From: Pontiella desulfatans
GTDB lineage: Bacteria; Verrucomicrobiota; Kiritimatiellia; Kiritimatiellales; Pontiellaceae
Direction of reading: 5' to 3'
NCBI RefSeq assembly: GCF_900890425.1
Contig: NZ_CAAHFG010000003.1
Location: 372,001 to 436,000, forward strand
Length of the DNA stretch: 64,000 nt
Positions 58,901-63,300 of the stretch are shown here, piece after piece (within the stretch, counting starts at the first letter, position 1; each line of letters begins with the position of its first letter). The translations under genes and the position numbers were made by a program. The notes beneath the pieces were generated by a model. That model was given only the letters and a program-made list of their open reading frames with translations, was not told the origin of the DNA and ran no database searches.

Positions 58901-60333
58901 TACCGTTGTATGCGACGGTCAGCTCGGCCGACAAGGGCGACGTGCAGATGTTCGTGCAGAACACGCTGAGCATTCCGGTGCCGGGCGCCACGATGCGCCT
59001 GCGCAATAGCCTGCTCGGCACGGAGCTGGATCCGGTGAAGACCGGCACCAACGGCATCGTGATCGTGGAGGATCTGCAGGAGGGCCTGTGGTTCTGGCAG
59101 GTTTCCGCACCCGGGCACACCACGCAGGCCGGTTCCGTCGAGGTGGTTCCCGACCAGACGGTGGAGGCTTCGACCCGCCTCACGAAGAATGTCGTGACGG
59201 TCAACTTCTCGGTGGTTCCGGTACCGTTCACCGATCGCTACGAGATTGTGATCGAACAGACGTTCGAGACCCACGTGCCGCAGCCGGTGCTGATTTTGAC
59301 GCCGTCGCTCATGCGGTTCAAGGATGTCGAGCCGGGCTTCACCGCGCGCTATACGATGACGGCCAAGAACCATGGCCTGATCCAGTTGAACGATGTTGAA
59401 ATTACAGGGCAGTCGTTCGACTGGGGCGCGGTTACGCCGCTGATCGAATACCTGCCGCGGCTCACCCCGTTCCAGGAAGTGCAGATTCCGGTTGTGGTCA
59501 ACTACTATGGCGACGGTACCGACGGGCCGGTGCAGCAGAACGCCTATTGGGATTGTGTCGGATTCATGTTCGGTGCGATCGATAACTTTGGCCAGAACCT
59601 GATGAATCTGATCAACCGGCTGAATGGCGACTCCATCTGCCCTAACTCGCTGTCGCCCTTGATCTCCAGGGCCAACAACATGAACTCGCTCGAGCGGGAG
59701 ATCGCTGAAAGGATCTGGGACGAGATCTCCGAACACATGACGCCGACCTGGGTCATGAAGGCGGCCGCGCTGATTGGCTGCGCCTTTGCTGGAGGCGATA
59801 GCGGCCCTGGTGGCGGCAGTCTCCCCGGCGGAAACAGCGGTGGTACGGCCTTCAGCGGCGGCGGCCCGCCGTGTCTTGCCCCGGATGCTGCGGTGCTGCT
59901 GGCGAACGGCGAGACAATCGCCGCAGCGAAACTCGCCGAGGGCGACCGCGTGAAGAGCGGCGTGGCCGAAGAAGCCGTCGCCGAGGTGGCCGAAGTCCTG
60001 CGCGGCGTTGCCCACAACTGGGTCGTCCTGAGCTTTGCCGATGATCCGGAGCAGACCTTGAGTGTTACCGACGAGCACCTCGTTTGGGTGGACGCCGCGA
60101 CCAAGGGCTGGACGGCGGCGCGCAACGTGGTTCCGGGCGACTGGGTCTCCACCTCCGCCGGAACGCGGGTCGAGGTGGTTGGCGTTGAACGGATCGCCGA
60201 AGAGCGGCCGTTTGTCTCCGTGCGGTTGCGCGGCGATGTGGCGATGTATGCCGAGGGAATTATGGTGCACGACCAGTGCGGGTGGTGGACGCCGCCAAAA
60301 GACGAGGCCCAGGGTAAGGAGGTGGCGCCATGA
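40963..60333 (+). CDS. Giant exported multidomain protein with three beta-propellers and C-terminal Hint domain
   Basis: About 6456 residues. The start at 40963 has GGGAGG six bases upstream and begins a signal peptide; the frame from 40915 is longer but unsupported. Rough residue layout: 1-25 signal; SbsA-type Ig modules (DGPLQPG motif) near 186, 563, 1510, 2450 and 3176; seven-bladed FG-GAP propellers at 710-1043, 1656-1996 and 2598-2936; PPC-like beta domains after each propeller and elsewhere; LamG-like domains at 1246-1456 and 2200-2403; CARDB 3556-3800; InlB-type repeats 3806-4040; FN3 and Ig-like 4153-5403; a right-handed beta-helix-like stretch 4356-4566; mixed Ig-like 5403-6179. A Gly-rich linker (about 6277-6303) leads to a Hint domain. 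Probable surface or secreted adhesin or matrix protein. The stop overlaps the next start (ATGA). Confidence 0.9.
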   Translation: MNLRVSKPSCVAYLGICLFFSGGRVAGDTLYTNDFESGIGPGWSLATLESSVPNPFTTFSGRFSTHNQTLMVSNLVQGTAYSAFFDLYIMDSWDGGADRFNVDVASSNYFNHSFHYNASSQTYPDPPDLGPASYGFSGWNDSVYRNVEVVFLAPSNIVPISFYGTGLSGIGDESWGIDNISIETLSPSYIDTTSLPDGTVTESIDWFSVTAIRNLSEASATTPANYDLRGAGLDGSFDTPDDALYSLAPSFSGGKTVTLSIGNNAPLQPGNYRFVTTTNLQDSATGPVVAYTNFFELVETANRLVEDLDNGSLGTADSLNPLLETPAGSGFHSAVALGSFSGGSDYDYWTFDAEAGDVITAWTVMDRAGTSPYLRLLNASGAVVLYEQSRTTSTTYFQTYTVSTPGTYYLQVFPQYDVQPPVGYQLRLDVGRGRRLETENNNSQGEADTFVWTVDGSSLKDASAGALFGNDDYLNLGHLSGGNAMSVNLRFPESSQLNSGNVNIEVQASGGGVLHSTNTPLFVYDVVSNTTHYLKINTPDTDLLSQYVLDLTVLDSGEPEITADTLPLEGSTNTVIVDRFTVNFSEYMDVSTVTDSASWILVSDGGDDIFGNGNDEVYTVSPTYSASTLSASLYITDGPLQPDRNIRLTATTNLTDRVGNPMAAPYVHEFRLENIDLYIHENRNNGSIATATPLAAATNLADGSVAHVQTIAVGDNPVDVISADLDGDLNPDLITCNYNSHTVTILGGNGDGTFGAATNMASGSNPRQAVLGHFNADAFLDLAVANEYSHNIGVYLGQPGGTFAAPVTIPTPNRPFDVKAGDINGDTHVDLAVVSHDTHQLTIHFGDGTGAFATSTNLATGTNPHELSLAHLNGDTDLDVVVANFPVDNLSVFLNNGDGTLAAAATYPVGDGPRCLVVGDTDNDSKLDLVVGNYYSDNVSVLKGNGDGTFAAATNYPGCNGPVDIELIDLDSDGFKDIATASYDGYRLNFFINQGDGTFAFSSYQHTINYYPHSIAVNDLNGDGLDDLAVLNPYYDQVYSYVANPLILLPEDPAGGGLRTGFGRGNRYNSADYDYWAFSGEAGDKVRMAVEVPGNPGSSGHYYELVSPEGTVLAGYYTASSGYGQSPPITLPSSGRYTMLVRHWYNYWSEYRIRVAMVPASMQMESEGNNSIGAADLLTFDPVGGGQLDATVAGCIDTVDTAGDYYSLGNLTSGTVVNVSLSQPSHSPLQPELGMFDADSDLVAFTSNLVLHLGGTAADYGIVNPATNFPTSAFTTEFWMKTSDTSKDGTPVSYARSGQYNEILMINYRNFRLAVGGTETTSGIGSNNDRWNHIAWTWDSVTGTSLLYKNGEMVFSNGNHRLAYNMIQNGAFVVGQDQDNLGGGFATSQSFLGELDELRMWNIVRSQAEIQATMDSVLAGNESGLVSYWNFEGNTADDLTANANDLALFGNVDIVESDRTESTAWPTNFQYTTTTSGVYHIRVRDALAQGDLSHQYILDISLLDDVAPFIAMNSLPGEGADSPAVTDRFTLTFSEEMDADSVNNTANYELRSAGPDGTLDTGDDEIYTLVPTYSTGLEAFFIISDGPLQSGAVRFTATTGLLDRAGAPMAADHVRTFSVAEPVGFHLESRDNGSIAAATSLGTTVSGDHDGSFVGAGTVAVGAYPYALVLTNLNSDAHLDIATADHSAGGISVLLGNGDGTFNFSTNMATGSGPVGIEAGLLNGDAHMDLVVLNYYSGNASILLGDGAGGFAVFTNHNTGTYPRDLSIADMDNDGTLDLVVCNEYSDNVGILLGNGDGSFAPIVLQPCGDAPFGVAVDDLDGDGTNDVVVANNNSDTMAILLGNGDGTLQAAVSQYSGDAPRSPLIADVDGDAVKDILMANLSSDNTVFFRGLGGGTFTNMGGWYTGDAPWGDMPAADLTGDGLLDFAIALYYGNQLAVMEQLDDGSFVSARYGAGSNPIDAAMGDINEDGMPDFAVVNYGSHNVSILLGNERETIPENPPGSGLYGSFGQGNIRDDADVDFWSFSAEAGDMATVALSLPDHPDSSRLRFTLYRPDGIELGTWYGLEDGGTGQSLPLTLPVSGRYTVKVWEYHSYRGEYHIAVQIAKPPLQAESEANDGTGSANVPVFALSAGRQEASLAGFGLRSTGYDYYNLGNLASGTVVQAVLEFPSFHNMEPELEIVNSGGTLIPLTTTGTTQVLNLDGASDYVRHATTNFNPRSGTVEGWVYPRESYDWGFWQTHDSASENWVDWIALFSWTSDSFYYRMGNGSSGTAQDLTFSSSANIPPYQWTHIAATWEGTSMKLYLNGTLRVSRSNATLQDVMDPFARMGIGHGRWLNGWLEDMSVWNRALPQAEIESVRDNPLVGNESGLVGYWDFNGDVLDASSSGNHGELFGDASLVADAPSPHDVQTNLYYVTEGSGTYYIRVRAAYGPKDVKTQYIVHLSTFDSTMPVVTDESLPDAGSPNETIIDDFTVTFSEEMEASTVTEAANFELLSAGADELFGTGDDEPYALSIAYTAGLTASFTVADGPLQPGWIRFVAGTSVTDRSGTALQAYTNIFRIVGVEGYLYESRSNDSGAEADSLNLFATNLLDGTFSVAQTYATGTEPLDMVSGFFDADANLDLAVANYASDSVSVFLGNGDASFATATTLAVGDGPHAILSADLDADGNPDLVVGNQLADTVSVLLGDGSGNFSNSASFYCGNGATHLALGDLDGDGFTNDLVVANHDGDTVGVMLDNGDGTFGAVTTTYAGNQVYGVAIADLNQDGTNDVAAAIRYTDVVAILWGQGGGVLGAITNLPAGDEPRRVLAEDFNLDGKIDLAVGNWNADTVSVLMGAGGGVFEPAQNSWVGDAPWLSGQDVDGDTVLDLLVAYENSDSVGILFGDGFGGFAAPQVSACGDRPVKVLAGQFDSQPGLELAVINYDGDSLQILSPDFTDRLAADTPDGAVRTQRARGNMHDSSDYDYWTFEGEAGHQLCIATDIPPYGSYQRLRWRVYRPDNEELLSYVSPHYGRGQTAPVTLPMGGRYLVRVETYDNFYGEYRFRITTVAPPRLLESESNNNTGEADAPSYVLQLGSRSAHMAGFVHADDTSGDYFQLGNLGVGTTINLGLDWPVSSTLSASLEIYGPQGLVAQLSPATNLVHATTTNGNFYARVSDAASTRGLDAQYLLDLTLSDATPPEITSVSLPDDGSETTEIISSFTIGFSEAMDVFSVTNPAHYELRGAGTDGVLGNGDDEFYTLVPGSYSGGSSIAMGISGAPLQPGDIRLTISTALSDILANNLAAAHVRSFTVEPVDGYGLEDRDNGTTATATPIAMTNELVNLRGGGARGALQSSSDVDLFGFFASSNDTVVVGADLMLGGTYTRLRFRLVDTNNTVLAEFISPHYDNRGQTAPYTIPADGTYYVRVSTYDNYYGEYRIHVLAARDPLLLETENNGTVGTANAIPLDTSPSNTVGSIGGYVSNVADNDYFGIGTVTNDQTILVGVRVPNDSGLVPVVSVYNSAGAYQAEEGATGDGSAEVRVTANDTYFVVVRSGENTGGLGKDYILDVEVLPTASVVIPNLSITAVSPPSGSIESGDSVLIGYSVENIGSASTVEGNWFDRVVLSGNKVMGDSDDYPLGTFGHIGNLDVGEAYTNQQMVALPDGISGNFYIVVYTDFGDLVDERLFEGDNIVASDSTFPVALADYPDLTVEGLSVSGSNEVGQVLTIEWNTANRGSIAVPGSVSERLRILRADNSAELYSQTYMVSGPLAIDAVVPHSVMYTTSVAVAHNVVVETDHGDVYYEFDATSHASAEQNSESVLAPVYNYYDVSVAASPVAGGSASGAGHFRSGTIVTVTAAVNTNVLPYAFFNWTEYGAFRSVSTNYSFLLSRNFNLVANFGLPQFTITALRIPQAGGAVTGAGSYDYATTNILRAYPNPGYGFDHWQEGAVHRGTSLTVTNVLYGDREMSAYFYELNPYHTVTTASDPAGVASVSGAGFYTNGTTATFAAPQMTTNGPNRYIFQRFELNGSFLAWTNEYENTFSTLQHSNMHVVAEYTGQPLDPQVKSVSRSKADPVPATTNFLVDVVFDRSMEPGVDPLVVFTNEAAPGLTFIASSNGVWQTTYTENDTFSLEPISFSAGDDGDYGVLVSLATDLYGAVIVETNAAMVEVNATPPDNPDFIVASSNATSFTLSWAGYAPPSDLAGFRLYRSTSTFNSVVGLPPVNYVGAGASSGLIGGIQLDTDYYLGVAAVDVAGNRDPAVTGLYARVDSVLPPPVAVVATPVGADSVDLSWTGYDTTGLFGLEGYDVFWQQTDFSDVSALMAHTSLGPDQKSIRIEGLDRSVDHYFAVVGYNRLGQYNPAVSTVLWKDPFGGFIAAPLVIGTGGAQAAAYDIYRDMVVVSNATLTIEPGVTLRFQAGTGLRVEEGTLSALGTVFDPIVLTSAEASPAPGDWSGLYLGPDAGASELTHVWTMYGEGLQIDGCEPAADALSVLFNAPTGLSLDGAALLATSNLLAQFNAVGLQMSGNSELALGNSIVVNNDTNAFANGVNTMSAPGIWWGSTNNAEVLAGIAGSVDYAPFLTTEPLLTPAADTYDGNPDVGSREVSMKYACRVAESMRVSEDSTFSGVFFEDFVSSNTVMLSEGGGSKTLYVQYRNVNGETNAPIVLPLTYVTDGPSIAQFNLAEGQVVGRPMIVHCAASSALGVASVEFYVDGILVASSNAAAMNVLWDIREDAVGIHRVKFLARDTHGAFTVSEANVTIAHEPPPVPSLTSPAPGFVTADPTVAVSGTAEPFIGVRLMRNAAFAGETTADINGDFALTVDLLEGNNNLVADAFDALGSAISAARRVVRDTGSPATLEMQPASFSVTDGISLEWNYPATGEKATSFQVFWHDAPFASVAEASATGTVVYGMNYPVDGLADGTYYFGVVGYDGAGNAGDLSNVVSVEYDTTPPSFTIGYDQSSPVGPGALGIVLSSDEPLSGAPDLLILPYGASGPTMLVVSNTAANTFEGDFNITALTPSGLAQVRVSASDIHGNEFSAAPIGVDLVIDTTPPSGSIETLPVAPVQLLSNTTVVVNLELSEPPKPGTVPQVELDPPAGATINVAMTGSGTNWSGIATLSPGNVSGTVFCDFNLLVSDALDNVGMAITSGEKLEIYDTAYPTPPAAPNLLNPVPVKGGYVNLVWYPVSNAETYSLYRIPGDTGVPTVEVASGIVSNGIADLPPADGQYRYAVTASRRGAESSFSQVYTEVSDRTPPNAPSNTVVQLQASGVQLTWDAPAEGESPVRYNAYRNGTLIGSPYVPTPINDYPPRGTSDYVVASADWLGNEAFGDSHEFVMLVPAVASFEVLMYEDQPPALGWTTGDASIVGVNLYRNGVKLNTNVLAATSYVDSSYSGSSLVSYEVRSVDSVGQEGPGRLADVYRLDMDLAVNEAGADLPLLHYFDAYEVSVDNQTLAEAFPLETVELRRTYGAAPATTISATVTSSVPAGSSLAAQVTMAAMDDAAAQSVRVRLVQTPDASGAEVLYQRLFSFDDALADGPEVSVTVTNTPIAGALQNFKVRIFNLGFADMDVVLMKANGAQPGDVYISLQNDLGVEVSRGEYRGSAPGMVLAPDGRGYVTVAPGAHVDAWIEDVLVPVGLADGGTLTVEGGVETIFHRIATADEQTSGPISGTDTFSLTLSEYYGTSMTDKANYANDDQIFITGQALRRSDDAPLPDTDLHLGFAIGDYRWFEDVTTDGAGDYGFTYDVPDGISGELAIWAAHPDVVDRLDQTTIGIFRMYVLPRYGDIRMSKNDTYQFSLTLLNPGAVPLEGMDATVDAYRMDGTNQIPIATVTATPNMTKTTVDANSRLVVPVELQTALDAPDEAVVEIRFASAVQGAADTFTGYLTLLEAVPIVDVVEPASGYVDVTVDRNNLVTRTVTLVNRGVRDYTGVKMAPPATIDWMYPSLVLDDDGTYHLPDMPVGASNTFDVVFAPPEGIVMQRYSDVMVVSGTNHTAEFNVPLYATVSSADKGDVQMFVQNTLSIPVPGATMRLRNSLLGTELDPVKTGTNGIVIVEDLQEGLWFWQVSAPGHTTQAGSVEVVPDQTVEASTRLTKNVVTVNFSVVPVPFTDRYEIVIEQTFETHVPQPVLILTPSLMRFKDVEPGFTARYTMTAKNHGLIQLNDVEITGQSFDWGAVTPLIEYLPRLTPFQEVQIPVVVNYYGDGTDGPVQQNAYWDCVGFMFGAIDNFGQNLMNLINRLNGDSICPNSLSPLISRANNMNSLEREIAERIWDEISEHMTPTWVMKAAALIGCAFAGGDSGPGGGSLPGGNSGGTAFSGGGPPCLAPDAAVLLANGETIAAAKLAEGDRVKSGVAEEAVAEVAEVLRGVAHNWVVLSFADDPEQTLSVTDEHLVWVDAATKGWTAARNVVPGDWVSTSAGTRVEVVGVERIAEERPFVSVRLRGDVAMYAEGIMVHDQCGWWTPPKDEAQGKEVAP
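43090..44090 (+). other. Propeller 1 of the giant protein: seven FG-GAP/VCBS blades
   Basis: Seven repeats of about 48 residues, each with a GDxxPxxxxxxDxxxDxxxDLxVxN...VxxxxGNGDGTF pattern (for example VGDGPRCLVVGDTDNDSKLD, LVVGNYYSDNVSVLKG). The DxDxDG-like loops would bind Ca2+. Seven blades make one closed beta-propeller. Confidence 0.85.
45930..46950 (+). other. Propeller 2 of the giant protein: seven FG-GAP/VCBS blades
   Basis: Seven blades from VAVGAYPYALVLTNLNSDAH to HNVSILLGN. Blade 5 is the least regular (FFRGLGGGTF) and blade 6 lacks the GNGDG turn (MEQLDDGSF). Confidence 0.85.
48755..49770 (+). other. Propeller 3 of the giant protein: seven FG-GAP/VCBS blades
   Basis: Seven blades from YATGTEPLDMVSGFFDADAN to VINYDGDSLQILSPDF. 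Blade 3 has a one-residue insertion (DLDGDGFTNDLVV). It starts about 2.83 kb after propeller 2, the same step as between propellers 1 and 2. Confidence 0.85.
59872..60279 (+). other. Hint (hedgehog/intein-type) domain at the giant protein C-terminus
   Basis: It begins after GGGPP with the splice-junction-like Cys (C6304, CLAPDAAVLLANGETI), then AKLAEGDRVKS. The block B TxxH motif is TDEH (T6369, H6372), then GWTAARNVVPGDWVS. The closing strand VSVRLRGDVAMYAEGIMVHD ends in His6436-Asp6437, where inteins have His-Asn. The next residues are QCGWW and the protein ends 17 residues later. The layout is that of pretoxin/BIL-type Hint domains, so N-terminal thioester chemistry at C6304 is expected. 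Cleavage at the C-terminal side is less certain because of the Asp. Confidence 0.82.
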
Positions 60334-63300
60334 AAAGGTATTCAACAGTCAAGAGGATGGCCGGTTCAATGAGGTCATATGCAACCAGGAGTCTGGTCGT
60401 GCTCGGTGTTCTTGCCTTGTTGAACACGGCGCTGGCGCAACAGCAGTTCCAGGGCGTGTGCTCGCGGGTGAAGATCGAGATTCTCCAGGAGCTTTCGTTG
60501 GAGCGCATCGGCTTTTTGGCCACGCTCGAGGTGACGAACAACGACGGCGTTGATTCGATCACCGATTTTTCGGCGCAGCTCACCTTCACCGATCCGTCCG
60601 ATCCGGACGGGGATGTGGAAAACAACGCCTCGGACTGGTTCTTCGTGCGCGCCCCGGAGATGGAAAACATCAACAACATCACGGGGCAGGGCATCATTGC
60701 CCCGACGCAGAAGGCGGTGGTGCGCTGGTTCATCGTTCCGAAGCCCGGCGCGGGCGGCGAGGATCCGGCGGGCAAGCGCTACCGCGTGGGTTGCTCGCTC
60801 TCGGCCAAGTTCCAGGGGGAATATTTCCCGGACGACGTGCTCTTCGCCGTGCCGGACATGATTACGGTGCAGCCGCAACCGCTGCTGGACATCGCCTATT
60901 TCCAGCCGCGCGACGTGCAGGGCGACGATCCCTTCACCGAAACCGTCGAGGCGCCCATTCCGTTCATCCTTGGCGTACTGGTGCGCAACGTCGGCTACGG
61001 CCAGGCGAAAAACGTGATGATCCGTTCGGAGCAGCCGCGGATCGTGGAAAACGAGCAGAGCCTGCTGCTGGTGCCGCGCCTGCTGGGGGTGCGCGTGATG
61101 GACTCGCCGCTCGACCGCACGAGCCTGACGGTGAACATTGGCAACCTCGCGCCGGGCACCGCGCGCAAGGCGGCGTGGGATATGATTACGACGCTCTCCG
61201 GCGAGTTTGTCGAGTTCAAGGCCACCTACACGCACGCGCCGGAGTTCGGTGGCGAGGAGACCTCGCTGATCACCAACCTGGTGGCGCACTTTATTGCCAA
61301 GGAGGTGCTCAACGATGCCGCCGGTCGCGACGACGTGCTCGACTTCCTGGCCGACACCGACCGCGACGACAATATGATTCCCGACGCGCTCTATGAGAGC
61401 GAGGGGCAGATCCTGCCGGTCAACCACATTGTCAACGCGGCGCTCGGCTCCCCCCCGGGGCCGGGGCAGGCCTTGGTGGAGGTCGATTCCGACCGCACCG
61501 ACTGGTGCTACATGCGCCTCGACGATCCGCGGCAGGCCAAGCTGCCGATCGACTCGGTGGTGCGCGGCGACGGCAAGGTGGTCAACACAAACAACTATTG
61601 GACGAACGTGCGCTACCGCAAGACCGACAACGCGCGGCTGGCCTACCTCAATATTTTCGACCTGTGCAACTTGGGGTCGAACACCTATACCGTGACCTAT
61701 GGCGCGGTTCCGGCCGACACCAACCCGCCGGTCACGACCATCGAGTTTGCCGGCGAAATGGTCAACTCGGGGACGAACTACTACATTACCGACGAAACCC
61801 AGATGTTCTTCCTTTCGACGGACGACAGTCCGGTGAGCATTGAATACTCCATCACCAACGCGCCGTTCCAACCGGCCTATCCGTTCTGGATCCGCGAGGC
61901 GGGCGAATACAACGTGCGCTTCTTCGCGACCGATTCGGCCAACAATGTGGAGGATACCAACGAAGTGCGCCTGATCGTGAACGGCGCCCCGGCCGACGTG
62001 CAGCAGTTCGACAAGGATGAGGAGAGCGTGCTGCTCACCGGCGATGCGCTTTCGATCCGCCCGGGCTCCACCCGCATCTCCTTCGCAGCCTCCGACAGCC
62101 CACTCGTAACCGATGCCCAGGTCGATGTTTTCCGCGGCATCATCGCCTGGACCACGGTCAGCAATGTGCCGTGTTCGCCCAATGCGCTGGATTCGGCCAC
62201 GCTTTACGTGGGCGGCGAATATGTCGATTACTACAAGTATCGGCTCGATGGCGGTGGCTGGTCTTCGCAGCGAATGGTTGCGGAACCGATTAGTCTGTCC
62301 GGGCTGGGCGATGGCGTTCATACGGTCGATGTGCTTGGCCGACCAAGATACGGAAGCTATCCTCCGGAATCCGAGGCCGTCGGTGTGTCGTGGGAGGTGG
62401 ACTCCTCGGCCAATCCGGTGCAGGTGTTCGGTGCGCCGGCCACCCCGACGCGGCTCGACCATGCAACCCTGATGGCCGGAGGCACCGGCGTGACCGACTA
62501 TCGCTGGCGCATCGACGAGGACTATTTCCATGCCATCGAGCCGGTCGCCACTCCGTTCTCGGTGGAAAAACTGGTGCCCGGGTTGCATGCCGTGGATGTG
62601 CGCGGCCAGATTGGCGGCGTGCTGGAGGAGACCAATGTGTTCCATTCGGTAAGCTGGCTGGTCGATCCGTTGCTGGGCCATGGCTACGATGCCGCCGACC
62701 TGGTGCGGTCGGTTACCTTCAGCAATGTGGGGTCGAGCGTCACGGATTGGATCTGGGACGGCAAGAACGGAAGCGGTTCGGACGTGCTGCCGGGCTGGTA
62801 CACGGTTCGGTTGACGCTGGTGAACGAACTCTCGCAGACCAATTTTGCCACCATGCTGGTTCAGGTGGAAGACCTCTATGCCGAGGGCGAGGTGCTCGCC
62901 GCCGCCGACCGCGGGCCGGCCACGCCCTATGCCCGCGGACGCTGGATGGTCTGGCAGGATCAGAGCGATGGCTCGCCGGAAATCTTTGCGCGCGACCTGC
63001 TGGCCACCAACGGCGTTCCGCGCCAGCTGACGGTCGGCGACTTCACGCAGAAGAACCCGAAGACGGATGGCCACTACGCCGTCTGGCAGGGCCGCCGCAG
63101 CGACAGCAGCTGGGATCTCTACATGGCCGACCTCGATAACACCGGCGCGGTGGTGCAGGTGACCTCCTCGCTCGGAAGGGATGAAATCAATCCCGACATC
63201 GAATGGCCGTGGATCGTCTTCCAATCGAAATCGACCAGCAGTCCGGACGATCCCTGGCAACTGCATGCGATCAACCTGGCCGAGGGCGGAACGAATGTGG

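Noticed and set aside
59872-60333. A complete intein with homing endonuclease
   Set aside because: Only about 135 residues of Hint core, no DOD or HNH endonuclease blocks, and almost no C-terminal extein.
57928-60345. An 805-codon minus-strand frame opposite the giant gene (others at 48157-50616 and 42763-44718)
   Set aside because: All are opposite-strand shadows in the same codon register, with repetitive RDRH/VVVG-type compositions and no start signals.
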